Position numbers and translations under genes: made by a program. Below, in pieces: positions 48,469 through 57,201 of a stretch of 64,000 nt of DNA. Source of the DNA: Thalassospira profundimaris. GTDB lineage: Bacteria > Pseudomonadota > Alphaproteobacteria > Rhodospirillales > Thalassospiraceae. Every line of letters begins with the position of its first letter. Position 1 is the first letter of the stretch. The stretch lies in contig NZ_JPWF01000008.1 in NCBI RefSeq assembly GCF_003326675.1, positions 62,001-126,000 of the forward strand, written 5' to 3'. Below the pieces are notes generated by a model, which saw nothing but the letters and a program-made list of their open reading frames with translations, searched no databases and was not told where the DNA came from.

Positions 48469-49437
48469 TTACGCGCAGCATGCCGGCTCGGCCACCTCGT
48501 CGGCAACACCATGCCCAATTGCGCGGGCACAGAAATGCGGGCGCAGGCCCGATTTTGCAAAGACGCCCTCGATATCCTGACCATCAAGGAAGCCGCCCTG
48601 ATGGACCAAAAGCGTCTTGATGCCCGATGCCAAACCACCAAGAACATCGGTATGGACAGTATCGCCCACCATCAATACCCGTTCGCGATCAATGCCGGGG
48701 TGACGGCGCAAGACTTCCTCAAAAACGTGATGATACGGCTTTCCGACGCATTGCGGCATCACACCACAAGCATCAGCCGCCAGATGGGCAAAGTAGCCCG
48801 ATTCCACAGACAGGAAATCGCCCATTGGCGCACAGATATCGGGATTACCGACCAAAATCGGGCGCGGATTGGCAGCAAGACTTTGTTGCAGCATATTCTG
48901 CTGTTCGTCGGACCAATTTTCCGAATCAATCAACAGGAAGCCACCAACACGATCATACAGGTCGCGATCAGCCCCAAGGGGCTCTACCTGATCGGGCAGT
49001 ACATGGAACGGCCAATCTGCCGGCGCCATCGCCCCCCAATGAGTAATATCGGCATGTTCGTTCATCATGGGGGCAACGAATTGCTGGCTGCTGATCAAGT
49101 TGCCATTGTCAAAATCAAAGCCACGCTTGCGGTGACGTGCAAGGATCGCTTCGGCCGAGCTTGACGCATCATTGGTCACAACCGCAATTTTCTTACCCAT
49201 ATTCTGAAGGGTCGCGACAGTCTTGACCGCACCGGGAATGGCTGTCGGGCCACTATTGAGAACACCGAACGCATCGAACACGATCAGATCGAATTGATCG
49301 GCAATCGCCAGAAGGTTATCGACATATTCTGTCTGGGCGGGAACAGCATCAGCCTGGACCTGCGGCAAACGCGGCGCGTAATGCAAATATGCGTTGATTG
49401 CCTGCGCGAAATTCAGCCGTGGCCGATTGATGCTCAT
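48469..49437 (-). CDS. HAD-IIA family phosphatase (NagD-like)
   Basis: A 322-residue haloacid-dehalogenase-type phosphatase. Motif I is DLIVFDAFGVLNSG with the nucleophile in FDAFG. VTNDASSSAEAI is motif II, followed by a C2-type cap. RVLMVGDTVHTDVLGGLASGIKTLLV is the motif IV region (segment: VGDTVHTDVLGGLA). The C-terminus has a CC pair (EPACCA). Family members act on sugar or nucleotide phosphates. The substrate is unknown. Confidence 0.88.
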   Translation of the reverse strand: MSINRPRLNFAQAINAYLHYAPRLPQVQADAVPAQTEYVDNLLAIADQFDLIVFDAFGVLNSGPTAIPGAVKTVATLQNMGKKIAVVTNDASSSAEAILARHRKRGFDFDNGNLISSQQFVAPMMNEHADITHWGAMAPADWPFHVLPDQVEPLGADRDLYDRVGGFLLIDSENWSDEQQNMLQQSLAANPRPILVGNPDICAPMGDFLSVESGYFAHLAADACGVMPQCVGKPYHHVFEEVLRRHPGIDRERVLMVGDTVHTDVLGGLASGIKTLLVHQGGFLDGQDIEGVFAKSGLRPHFCARAIGHGVADEVAEPACCA

Positions 49438-49916
49438 TCTCAGTTCTCCTGTTCGTGCATTTGGTAGCGCAAATTACGGTCTATTCAACCCGATTGCGAC
49501 CCTTAATCCATGGCGTTTTAAATGCGCAATGTATTTTCGGTAAAATCAACCCGAAGACAGCACGTAATTTCATTAGCCATGCACCATTAGCATAGCAATA
49601 AAAGTTTCGAAAGCGTCATGATGTGACGGAGATATAGCCAATTCATTGCAATTTGGTGACTTTCTGCGCTTTCCAAGCCACTGCCATGCAAAAAATGCAT
49701 TGGATAAGCCGCGATATCGGGCGTAGATTGCCCTCACGAAATGAATAGGACGTATCGACTGGTAAATGCGCCACCAAGCAGCTGATCATTCGATACATTC
49801 AAAACAAACCGACACGTCAAACCAGACAACTATTCCGACACGGAATACAGCGGTGAGAACATGCCGGTTATCTGAATAGACGCCGAACAATCGGCCGGTT
49901 TGAAATAGGTGATGAA
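49438..49916. other. 479-base intergenic region with a small dyad
   Basis: Divergent promoter region between the HAD-IIA gene and the DUF1127 gene. Its first half is AT-rich. TATTCCG (49831-49837) and CGGAATA (49841-49847) form a perfect 7-bp dyad 70 bases before the DUF1127 start. Short frames in it (for example 37 codons from 49768) lack a ribosome site and known motifs. Confidence 0.5.
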
Positions 49917-50075
49917 ATGATCGTAACTAAAATTTTTGCTTTCCTTCGTGCTCTTCGCATTCAGTACCAGACCCAGATCGCGCTGCGCAAACTTGATGCG
50001 CGCGAACTGGCTGACATCGGTCTGAACCGCGACATGATCGACGATGTAGCACACCGTGTTGCTTTCGGTCGCTAA
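49917..50075 (+). CDS. DUF1127 small protein
   Basis: A 52-residue, arginine-rich protein: FAFLRALRIQYQTQIALRKL leads to the family core LDARELADIGLNRDMID. DUF1127 proteins are common in alphaproteobacteria; some are linked to RNA maturation and to phosphate and carbon metabolism. An AGGTG site lies 7 bases before the ATG, and a strong terminator follows, so it is a complete single-gene unit. Confidence 0.88.
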   Translation: MIVTKIFAFLRALRIQYQTQIALRKLDARELADIGLNRDMIDDVAHRVAFGR

Positions 50076-50103
50076 GCCACGACCGTAGCGTCCTTGAGAA
50101 AAA

Positions 50104-50131
50104 CCCCTGCAGATCATCTGCAGGGGTTTTT
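50104..50131. terminator. Strong terminator after the DUF1127 gene
   Basis: CCCCTGCAGAT (50104-50114) and ATCTGCAGGGG (50116-50126) are a perfect inverted repeat followed by TTTTTCTTTG and preceded by an A-run. It probably also stops matB from the other strand. Confidence 0.9.
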
Positions 50132-50207
50132 CTTTGTCCCGATTTTGCCATGGGCAGCAAAAACACCTGTCTGCCACCAGCCTCGGCAAGACTGGCAGGA
50201 TCAAAAT

Positions 50208-51725
50208 CTAGTTGGCAAACAACGCCTTGTATTCGTCGCGCAGGACGTTCTTCTGAACTTTGCCCATCGCATTGCGCGGCAGATCATCCTTGAAGAAGAC
50301 CCGTTTGGGCACTTTGAAATTGGCAAGCTGTGATTTGATTGCACTGATCACGCCATCTTCGGACAGGGCATCTTTCGCCGCTGGAACAATCACTGCCACG
50401 ACCGCCTCGCCAAAGTCGGGATGCTGAACACCGATCACGGCACTTTCAACAACTCCCTCCATCTTGTCGATCAGAGTTTCGATTTCTTTCGGATACACAT
50501 TAAACCCGCCAGAAATCACCAGATCCTTGGCCCGACCGACAATATGGACATAGCCCTTGGCATCGATCTTGGCGATATCGCCGGTCACAAAGAAACCATC
50601 CTCGCGGAATTCCTCGGCGGTTTTTTCAGGCATCTGCCAGTATCCGGCAAAGACATTCGGTCCGCGCGCTTCAAGCACACCAATTTCATCCGTCTCCAGC
50701 ACATTGCCATCGGCATCACAAACACGAACATCAACATCGGGCAATGCCGGACCAACCGTGTGAACGATCCTTTCGCCATCAAGCGGATTGGATGTCGCCA
50801 TTCCCATTTCGGTCATCCCGTAACGTTCCAGCAAGGCCTTGCCGGTTCGCTCCTTGAACGCCGTAAAGGTTTCCGGCAACAGCGGCGCCGAACCGGAAAT
50901 GAACAGGCGCATGTTCTTCGTTACATCAGCCGTAAAATCATCCCCCGACAACAGACGCACATAGAATGTCGGAACGCCCATCATCACCGTACTGCGCGAC
51001 AACAAAGCCATTACCTGATCCCGATCAAATTTCGGCAGGAAGAACATCTTCGAACCCGAAAGCATCACGCAGTGGCAAGCAATGAAAAGCCCGTGCGTGT
51101 GGAAAATCGGCAAAGCGTGCAAAAGGGTATCATCCCCGCTAAACCCCCAAAGATTTTCAAGCGTCGCCGCGTTGGACCACAGGTTCATCTGGGTCATCAT
51201 AGCGCCTTTGGGTTTCCCGGTGGTCCCGGACGTATAAAGGATTGCCGCCAGATCATCATCCGCGCATGAAACCGGATCGAATGTGTCGGATTGCGCGTTG
51301 GCCCCGTCGATCAGGCTACCTTCCCCTTCCATACCCAGCGTCAGGACATGCTTGACACCCTGCTCGCTGGCGATGGCCGTGACTTCATCCTGGCGATGCG
51401 GCTGACAGACGAAGATCACAGGCGAAGCGTTATCCATGAAATAGGCAAGTTCACCGGCCTGATAAGCCGTATTAAGCGGCAGGTAAACAAGACCCGCGCG
51501 GATGCAACCAAGATACAGGAAAAGCGCTTCGGGGGATTTATCAACCTGAACCGCAACACGGTCACCTTTTTGGGCCCCAAGTGACGTCAACAACCCTGCA
51601 ATCTGCGCCGATGCGGCATCCGCGTGCCCATAGCTATAAGTCTTGCCAGTTGGCGTTTCGATCAGAACCGATGAAAGTTCGGTCGGAAACCGGTCACGGA
51701 TACGCGTAAAAAGGCTGTTGGTCAC
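50208..51725 (-). CDS. matB: Malonyl-CoA synthetase
   Basis: Adenylate-forming enzyme that makes malonyl-CoA from malonate, ATP and CoA. The 505 residues have the AMP-binding P-loop ILYTSGTTGKPKGA, GRAKDLVISGGFNVYPKEIE near 410 (A8 region), and the catalytic lysine in PRNAMGKVQKN. The motifs RYGMTEMGMATSNP and KFDRDQVMALL fit the MatB branch. The start is GTG 51725 preceded by GGGGAAG. No malonate decarboxylase or transporter gene is next to it. Confidence 0.85.
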   Translation of the reverse strand: MTNSLFTRIRDRFPTELSSVLIETPTGKTYSYGHADAASAQIAGLLTSLGAQKGDRVAVQVDKSPEALFLYLGCIRAGLVYLPLNTAYQAGELAYFMDNASPVIFVCQPHRQDEVTAIASEQGVKHVLTLGMEGEGSLIDGANAQSDTFDPVSCADDDLAAILYTSGTTGKPKGAMMTQMNLWSNAATLENLWGFSGDDTLLHALPIFHTHGLFIACHCVMLSGSKMFFLPKFDRDQVMALLSRSTVMMGVPTFYVRLLSGDDFTADVTKNMRLFISGSAPLLPETFTAFKERTGKALLERYGMTEMGMATSNPLDGERIVHTVGPALPDVDVRVCDADGNVLETDEIGVLEARGPNVFAGYWQMPEKTAEEFREDGFFVTGDIAKIDAKGYVHIVGRAKDLVISGGFNVYPKEIETLIDKMEGVVESAVIGVQHPDFGEAVVAVIVPAAKDALSEDGVISAIKSQLANFKVPKRVFFKDDLPRNAMGKVQKNVLRDEYKALFAN

Positions 51726-51920
51726 GATATTGCTTCCCCGATGAATTATCGCTCACCCGGCAGATCACCTGTCAGGCCTGATAGAGGACCGTATAGTGCA
51801 ACCAACAGATATATGCAAACAAGTACCTTTTTACCGGTATCGGAAGTTTTATACATGATCCACAAACAAAACGGGCAAGCAGGTTATCGCCTGCTTGCCC
51901 GTAATTTCAGCTGGCCCGGA

Positions 51921-53087
51921 TTAAGCCACGTAGGGGAATTCGCCATCCACGAACGGGAAAGCTTCGCCTACTGTGACCTGCATTTCCGGGAAGAACCCGT
52001 TGAAATGGGTGGCCAATGCGTTGCTATAGGCACCGATATGACCGAACTCGATCCAGTCGCCTTCGCGAATATCCGCCGGAAGAGATACCGCCGCTGGCAA
52101 CACATCCATATTGTCACAGGTCGGACCGTAAATCGTGAAGTCCAGGGTTTCATCCTGAATGAATTCACCATTGATCCGCATCGGACGCACCGGATAACGC
52201 AACTGTCCCGTCACTGTTTCCGACAAGCTACCGTAAACGCCATCATTGATGAAAAGCGTATCTTCCTTGCGAAGATGAACCTGCGTGATCAGGGAAACCC
52301 CACTTGAAACCAGCGCCCTGCCCGGTTCACACATAAAGGTGGTTTCGGGCATATCAAGCCAACGGATGCAGTCCTTGATTTCATCCATGAATTCTTCAAG
52401 GCTGGCACCGCGTTGGTTCATATATTGCCCGGGGAAACCACCCCCAACGTCGATATGCTTTACCGCAACACCAGAGAAATCGACGACCTGACGGATCAGT
52501 TCGACCGCAATCCGGTAACCATTTGGCGTGGTACATTGTGACCCGACATGGAAACACAGACCGGCCTCATAACCGTATTCATCAACCTTTTTCAGAAGTT
52601 CGGCCGCGACCATTGGGCGCGCACCAAATTTCGCCGACAGGTTATAAGTCGCCCCGGCTGGCGGCGTTGCAAGACGCACATGGATGACAAGTTTCTTGTC
52701 GCCCTCGGTCTCTTCGCGGATTTTTTCAAGTTCTTCAATCGTATCGATAACATAGTGATCAATACCGAACACCCGATGGGCATTGCGGATGGCATCGCGG
52801 CTTTTGACCGGATGCATAAAATAAGCCTTCATTCCCGGGAATTGTCGGCGCACCAGCGAAATCTCTTCGGGGGATGCTGTATCAAAATGACGCACCCCGC
52901 CTTCGTGCAGATATCGCATGACTTCCGGATGCGGGTTACATTTCACCGCATAAAGAACGTCGCCCGGGAACATTTCGACAAAGCGCTGCGCTGTTTCTCG
53001 AAGGATATTCGGTCTCAGACAATAAACCGGATAGGAAGGCTTGAGTTCCTTAACAACATCGAACGTCGTATCGAAATGACGTGGCAT
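51921..53087 (-). CDS. Type III PLP-dependent ornithine/lysine decarboxylase
   Basis: Fold-III decarboxylase of 388 residues, related to eukaryotic ornithine decarboxylase. It has the PLP lysine K49 in LYAVKCNPHP, the HFDTASPEEI motif, HVGSQCTTPNGYRIA, VGGGFPGQY and the catalytic CEPGRALVSSG, with the C-terminal active-site DGVYGS. In alphaproteobacteria such enzymes use ornithine and often lysine, making putrescine and cadaverine. ATG 53087 has GGAG before it; the frame extends upstream past the divergent promoter without support. Confidence 0.92.
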   Translation of the reverse strand: MPRHFDTTFDVVKELKPSYPVYCLRPNILRETAQRFVEMFPGDVLYAVKCNPHPEVMRYLHEGGVRHFDTASPEEISLVRRQFPGMKAYFMHPVKSRDAIRNAHRVFGIDHYVIDTIEELEKIREETEGDKKLVIHVRLATPPAGATYNLSAKFGARPMVAAELLKKVDEYGYEAGLCFHVGSQCTTPNGYRIAVELIRQVVDFSGVAVKHIDVGGGFPGQYMNQRGASLEEFMDEIKDCIRWLDMPETTFMCEPGRALVSSGVSLITQVHLRKEDTLFINDGVYGSLSETVTGQLRYPVRPMRINGEFIQDETLDFTIYGPTCDNMDVLPAAVSLPADIREGDWIEFGHIGAYSNALATHFNGFFPEMQVTVGEAFPFVDGEFPYVA

Positions 53088-53235
53088 AAATACTCCATCG
53101 TTTGCGAAATTCAGACGCCCAGACACGTACCGCCGCCGGGCTGGTCTTTTTAGCAGTTCAAGGTTAGCAGCCCTTTGGGATGCTGTCATGTAGGTAAAGA
53201 CGAATTGATCTTGATATTGATGACTGCTGTCGATA

Positions 53236-53267
53236 ATTTGGTAAACCAATACCAAATAACCTATATA
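53236..53267 (+). promoter_or_regulatory. Putative promoter with operator dyad for the aldehyde dehydrogenase
   Basis: A -35-like TTGGTA (53238-53243) is followed after 18 bases by TATATA (53262-53267). The -35 overlaps the perfect dyad TTGGT-AA-ACCAA (53238-53249), and a second ACCAAAT arm lies at 53251-53257. This is consistent with a repressor site in the divergent gap between decarboxylase and dehydrogenase. Prediction from sequence only. Confidence 0.4.
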
Positions 53268-53320
53268 GTGTGCCCGACGCAAAAATGCGCAACCGCACGC
53301 CAACCCACAGGGAGCCTGAA

Positions 53321-54808
53321 ATGCCTTTCGAACCGAACCTTGATCCGATGTCGCTGGCAACCGAACTTTCCGGCCATCATCTGATCAACGGCAAGCTTGT
53401 CGCCCCGAAAAATGGCAAGACCTTTGATGTCATCAACCCTGCCTCCGGCAAGGTTATTGGTCAGGCAGCTGACGGTGACGCCGATGATGTGGGAATCGCG
53501 GTTGCGGTCGCAAAGGCAGCACAAAAGGACTGGGCAGAACGCCCTGCCCGTGAACGCGGCAAGCTTGTTGCCGAGTGCGGCCGTATTTTGATGGCACATA
53601 CCGAAGAACTTGGTCGCCTGGTTGCTCTGGAATCCGGCAAAGCTCTTCGCACCGAAAGCCGGGTCGAGGCATCCGTTCTTGCCGACATGTTCGTCTTCTT
53701 CGGCGGCCTTGCCTCTGAACTCAAAGGCGAAACCGTTCCATTTAATCCGAATATGATGACCCTGACCACCCGCGAAGCCGTTGGTGTAGTGGGCGCGATC
53801 ATTCCATGGAACGTGCCGCTTCTTTTGATGGCGATCAAGGTTGCCCCGGCACTGGTCGCCGGAAACTCGGTAGTCGTCAAATCGGCCGAAGACACGCCGC
53901 TTACCGTGCTGCGTGTATGCCAAATCATGCAGGAAATCCTTCCGGCTGGCGTTTTGAACATCCTTTCGGGCTTTGGTCCGTCTTGCGGTGGTCCGCTGGT
54001 TGAACACAAGGACGTCAAAAAGGTCTCCTTTACCGGGTCGGTCGAAACCGGTCGTACCGTATACAAAGCCGCCGCCGAAAAACTTATTCCGGTGACGCTG
54101 GAACTTGGTGGCAAGTCCCCGATGATCGTCATGGATGATGCCGATCTCGACAAGGCGGTTGCCGGTGCAATCGGTGGCATGCGCTTTACCCGCCAGGGTC
54201 AGAGTTGCACGGCATCATCACGTATGCTTGTTCATGAAAAACTTCATGATGAGTTCGTTAAGCGTCTGGTCGACAAGGTTAATACCCTTAAGATGGGTAA
54301 CCCGCTTGATGAGGAAACCGACATCGGCACGATCATTAACCGCAAGCAGTTTGATAAGGTATGCGGCTATATCGAGATCGGTGAAAAAGAAGGCGCAACC
54401 AAGCACGAACTCAGTGCCCTTCCAACCGATGCCGAACTTTCTGACGGTCTTTTCGTTCGTCCGGTGATCTTCACCAATGTTGATCCGAATGCCCGTGTCG
54501 CACGTGAAGAAATCTTTGGCCCGGTCGCCTGCGTCTTCAAATTCAAGACATTCGAAGAGGCGCTTGAACTTGCCAATGACAGTGACTTCGGCCTTGCTGC
54601 AACTGTATGGACCACGGATCTGAAAACCGCACTGGTTGCAACCAAGCGCCTGGAAGCAGGCTTTGTCCAGGTCAACCAGAACCTTGTTGTTCAGCCGAAC
54701 CTTTCCTATGGCGGGATCAAGCTTTCGGGCCTTGGCAAGGAAGCATCGCTTGAAAGCATGCTTGAGCATTTCACCTACAAGAAAACCGTCATTCTTAATA
54801 TGGAATAA
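53321..54808 (+). CDS. NAD(P)-dependent aldehyde dehydrogenase
   Basis: A 495-residue ALDH-superfamily enzyme. The catalytic cysteine is C296 in GQSCTASSR and the general base is E261 in TLELGGKSP. IIPWNVPLLL and FTGSVETGR are the cofactor-binding segments. The C-terminal GGIKLSGLGKEASLESMLEH is of the betaine/aminobutyraldehyde type. Its divergent neighbour is a polyamine-forming decarboxylase, so an amino-aldehyde substrate is plausible, but the sequence does not prove it. ATG 53321 has AGGGAG upstream. Confidence 0.88.
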   Translation: MPFEPNLDPMSLATELSGHHLINGKLVAPKNGKTFDVINPASGKVIGQAADGDADDVGIAVAVAKAAQKDWAERPARERGKLVAECGRILMAHTEELGRLVALESGKALRTESRVEASVLADMFVFFGGLASELKGETVPFNPNMMTLTTREAVGVVGAIIPWNVPLLLMAIKVAPALVAGNSVVVKSAEDTPLTVLRVCQIMQEILPAGVLNILSGFGPSCGGPLVEHKDVKKVSFTGSVETGRTVYKAAAEKLIPVTLELGGKSPMIVMDDADLDKAVAGAIGGMRFTRQGQSCTASSRMLVHEKLHDEFVKRLVDKVNTLKMGNPLDEETDIGTIINRKQFDKVCGYIEIGEKEGATKHELSALPTDAELSDGLFVRPVIFTNVDPNARVAREEIFGPVACVFKFKTFEEALELANDSDFGLAATVWTTDLKTALVATKRLEAGFVQVNQNLVVQPNLSYGGIKLSGLGKEASLESMLEHFTYKKTVILNME

Positions 54809-54841
54809 CGCCGGATACCCCATGCCAGGCGTTTTACTCGA

Positions 54842-54875
54842 CCGGGTTGCAGATACTGCAACCCGGTTTTTCTTT
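54842..54875 (+). terminator. Terminator of the aldehyde dehydrogenase gene
   Basis: CCGGGTTGCAG (54842-54852) pairs perfectly with CTGCAACCCGG (54856-54866), and TTTTTCTTTTG follows. It starts 34 bases after the stop. Confidence 0.92.
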
Positions 54876-54946
54876 TGCGGGTCTTGACCTTGCCCGGTTA
54901 ATCCGCAAAGCTGCCTTTCGAAACACATCACCAACCCAGAAAGAAC

Positions 54947-55051
54947 ATGGCTATGTCTGCATATACTGACATCCTTTCATCGCATTCCCGTCCGACGCTT
55001 CGTGCCGGTGCGATGGCCATGATTATTGGGATTTCCAGCCTGCGAATGTGA
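54947..55051 (+). CDS. Possible 34-residue leader peptide upstream of threonine ammonia-lyase
   Basis: An open frame from ATG 54947 to TGA 55051, with AGAAAGA upstream. The product ends AMIIGISSLRM, so a block of isoleucine codons (ATT ATT GGG ATT) lies near its end. A perfect hairpin begins just after the stop. This layout would fit a translation-dependent leader of an isoleucine-pathway gene. No protein family is recognised and the frame may be chance. Confidence 0.3.
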   Translation: MAMSAYTDILSSHSRPTLRAGAMAMIIGISSLRM

Positions 55052-55053
55052 TC

Positions 55054-55096
55054 CCTGTCATCTGCGGATGACAGGTCCGGTTAACTACCGTTTTTC
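55054..55096 (+). promoter_or_regulatory. Hairpins in the threonine ammonia-lyase leader
   Basis: CCTGTCATC (55054-55062) pairs perfectly with GATGACAGG (55067-55075). CGGT (55078-55081) pairs with ACCG (55087-55090) and is followed by TTTTTC. The first hairpin begins three bases after the short leader frame. The second looks like a weak terminator 64 bases before the gene start. Their pairing with alternatives has not been worked out. Confidence 0.4.
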
Positions 55097-55159
55097 ACCC
55101 ATTACATGATATTATTGCCGCCATACCAGATGGATGGTGGCCGCAGGAGCATGGAAATT

Positions 55160-56380
55160 ATGACTGTTTCCTATCACGATATTGTACGCGCATCCGGCTT
55201 GCTTGAAGGCATCGTCGCAAAGACGCCGCTGGTAAAATCCCTTACACTTTCAAGCATTTGCCAGGCCGAAGTTTATCTTAAACTTGAAAACCAGCAATAT
55301 ACCGCCTCGTTCAAGGAGCGCGGTGCATATGTCAAACTGGCAAGCCTGACACCCGAAGAACGCGCAAATGGCGTTATCGCCGTGTCAGCAGGCAATCATG
55401 CACAAGGTGTTGCCTATAACGCCAAACGCCTTGGCATTCCGGCCACCATTGTGATGCCGAAAAACACCCCGTTTACAAAGGTTCACCATACCCGTTCCCA
55501 CGGGGCGGAAGTTGTCCTTACCGGGAATGTCTTCGCCGAAAGCCTTGAGGCCGCCGGACGCATCCAGCAGGAACGCGGCCTAACCTTTGTTCATCCGTTT
55601 GATGATCCGCATATCATTGCCGGTCAGGGAACAGTCGGCCTCGAAATCCTGAACGAAAATGTTGATATCGACACCATCGTTGTTCCGATTGGCGGCGGTG
55701 GACTGGCATCAGGCATCGCAACGGCGGTCAAATCGCGCCGTCCGGATATCGAAATTGTTGGCGTCGAAACCAAGCTTTATCCTTGCATGTATGAAGGCAT
55801 CCGCGGCGAGGAATATACCGGCGGCGGCGTTACCATTGCCGAAGGCATTGCAGTCAAGCAGCCCGGCGGCCTTACGCTTGAAATCTGCAAGGAAAAGCTC
55901 GATGACGTGGTTCTGGTTGATGAAAGCTCGATCGAACGATCCATCCAGATGCTGATCGAGATCGAGAAAAGCGTTGTCGAAGGCGCTGGTGCCGCCCCGC
56001 TTGCCGCCCTTCTCGATCATCCGGAAAAATTCAAGGGCAAGAAAGTCTGCCTGATCGTCAGTGGTGGTAACATTGACACCCGCCTTCTGGCGCAGGTCCT
56101 GATGCGTGGCATGGCCCGCCAGGGTCGTCTGGTGCGTGTACGCATCGAAATCCCCGATGTACCGGGCGCACTTGCGACCATCAGCTCCCTGATCGGCGAA
56201 GAAGAAGCCAATATTATCGAAGTCTATCACCAGCGTCATTTCTATGACGTTCCGGCAAAACAGACCGATGTTGATATGGTTCTTGAAGTTCGCGATACCG
56301 GCCATGCCCAGCAGGTCATCGAACGCCTGATCAAAGCCGGGTTTGGCGGACGCCTTCTGGGCAACACGTCGCTTGACTGA
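55160..56380 (+). CDS. ilvA: Threonine ammonia-lyase with ACT domain
   Basis: PLP enzyme that deaminates threonine to 2-oxobutyrate, the first step to isoleucine. The 406 residues have the PLP lysine K52 in TASFKERGAYVKL, SAGNHAQGVAY, and the glycine loop IGGGGLASG. A single C-terminal ACT domain (about 330-403, starting VRVRIEIPDVPGAL) suggests allosteric control. It is the short, single-ACT form. Starts at 55151 and 55160 are both possible; AGGAG is better spaced for 55160. A catabolic role cannot be ruled out. Confidence 0.9.
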   Translation: MTVSYHDIVRASGLLEGIVAKTPLVKSLTLSSICQAEVYLKLENQQYTASFKERGAYVKLASLTPEERANGVIAVSAGNHAQGVAYNAKRLGIPATIVMPKNTPFTKVHHTRSHGAEVVLTGNVFAESLEAAGRIQQERGLTFVHPFDDPHIIAGQGTVGLEILNENVDIDTIVVPIGGGGLASGIATAVKSRRPDIEIVGVETKLYPCMYEGIRGEEYTGGGVTIAEGIAVKQPGGLTLEICKEKLDDVVLVDESSIERSIQMLIEIEKSVVEGAGAAPLAALLDHPEKFKGKKVCLIVSGGNIDTRLLAQVLMRGMARQGRLVRVRIEIPDVPGALATISSLIGEEEANIIEVYHQRHFYDVPAKQTDVDMVLEVRDTGHAQQVIERLIKAGFGGRLLGNTSLD

Positions 56381-56416
56381 CGCACGGTCTTAGCTTGTCA
56401 GAAAACAGGCATAAAG

Positions 56417-56449
56417 AAGCGGGCCGCAGAATAAATCTGCGGCCCGCTT
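56417..56449. terminator. Bidirectional terminator, 14-bp stem
   Basis: AAGCGGGCCGCAGA (56417-56430) pairs perfectly with TCTGCGGCCCGCTT (56436-56449) over a five-base loop. It lies between the convergent ilvA and flavin reductase genes, with an A-rich side and TTT on the other. Confidence 0.92.
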
Positions 56450-56459
56450 TCATTAATAG

Positions 56460-56945
56460 TTATTCGCGATCAAGTCCGCGATAACGCCCACCGTAATAAA
56501 GCAACGGGTCCCCCGTCTGCCCCATCACCAGATGATCGACCTGCCCGACAATGATGCTGTGATCGCCGCCATCATGAACAGCATGGCGTTTGCAAGAAAA
56601 GGATGCCAGCGCACCAGTCAGGCGCGGCATGCCATGGCCGTCATCTTCAAATGACACATTATCCCAGCCATCTTGTCCTGGTGCGGAAAACAGCTCGGAA
56701 ACCGCCTGCTGATTTTGATGCAGGATGTTGATGCAAAAGCGTGTGCACGGCCCGGCAAACAAGGCATGGGTTGCGGCGCGCTGATCAACGGAAAAAAGAA
56801 CAAGTGCCGGATCAAGCGAAACAGACGCGAAACTGTTGATCGTGATGCCCGCTTTGGAACCGTCCCCGGTACGGGTCGTCACAACTGCAACACCGGTTGC
56901 GAATTGACCAAGACAGTCGCGAAAATCACGCGGAGAGAATGACAT
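56460..56945 (-). CDS. Flavin reductase family protein
   Basis: A 161-residue FMN-binding split-barrel protein of the DIM6/NTAB type. It opens with FRDCLGQFATGVAVVTT, followed by GITINSFASVSLDPALVLFSV (segment: GITINSFASVSLDP), the flavin-binding core. FCINILHQNQQAVSELF and GDHSIIVGQVDHL follow. Relatives supply reduced flavin to monooxygenases. No monooxygenase gene is adjacent, so the partner is unknown. Confidence 0.9.
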   Translation of the reverse strand: MSFSPRDFRDCLGQFATGVAVVTTRTGDGSKAGITINSFASVSLDPALVLFSVDQRAATHALFAGPCTRFCINILHQNQQAVSELFSAPGQDGWDNVSFEDDGHGMPRLTGALASFSCKRHAVHDGGDHSIIVGQVDHLVMGQTGDPLLYYGGRYRGLDRE

Positions 56946-57201
56946 ATTGAAGAATGCTCTTGCTGACTAAACCTATTAAAGCACAGCCCCGTAAAAAGGC
57001 TTGGGGAAAATGGCGATTAAACTGCGTTCTGTCAAACCTAACTCGCATCCGATTTAAACGGGATATTAATAAGATTAAAACCTAATAGTGTCATATAGAT
57101 GCCAGACAGACCTTGTCCCTGCACGTCATTGTTTTGTGATTACATGAACATGTAGTGGGCCAATCTGGATGACTGTCATGGCGTAGCGGGGAAAAATAAG
57201 A

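Noticed and set aside
49768-49881. 37-codon frame upstream of the DUF1127 gene
   Set aside because: No ribosome site and no plausible protein composition.
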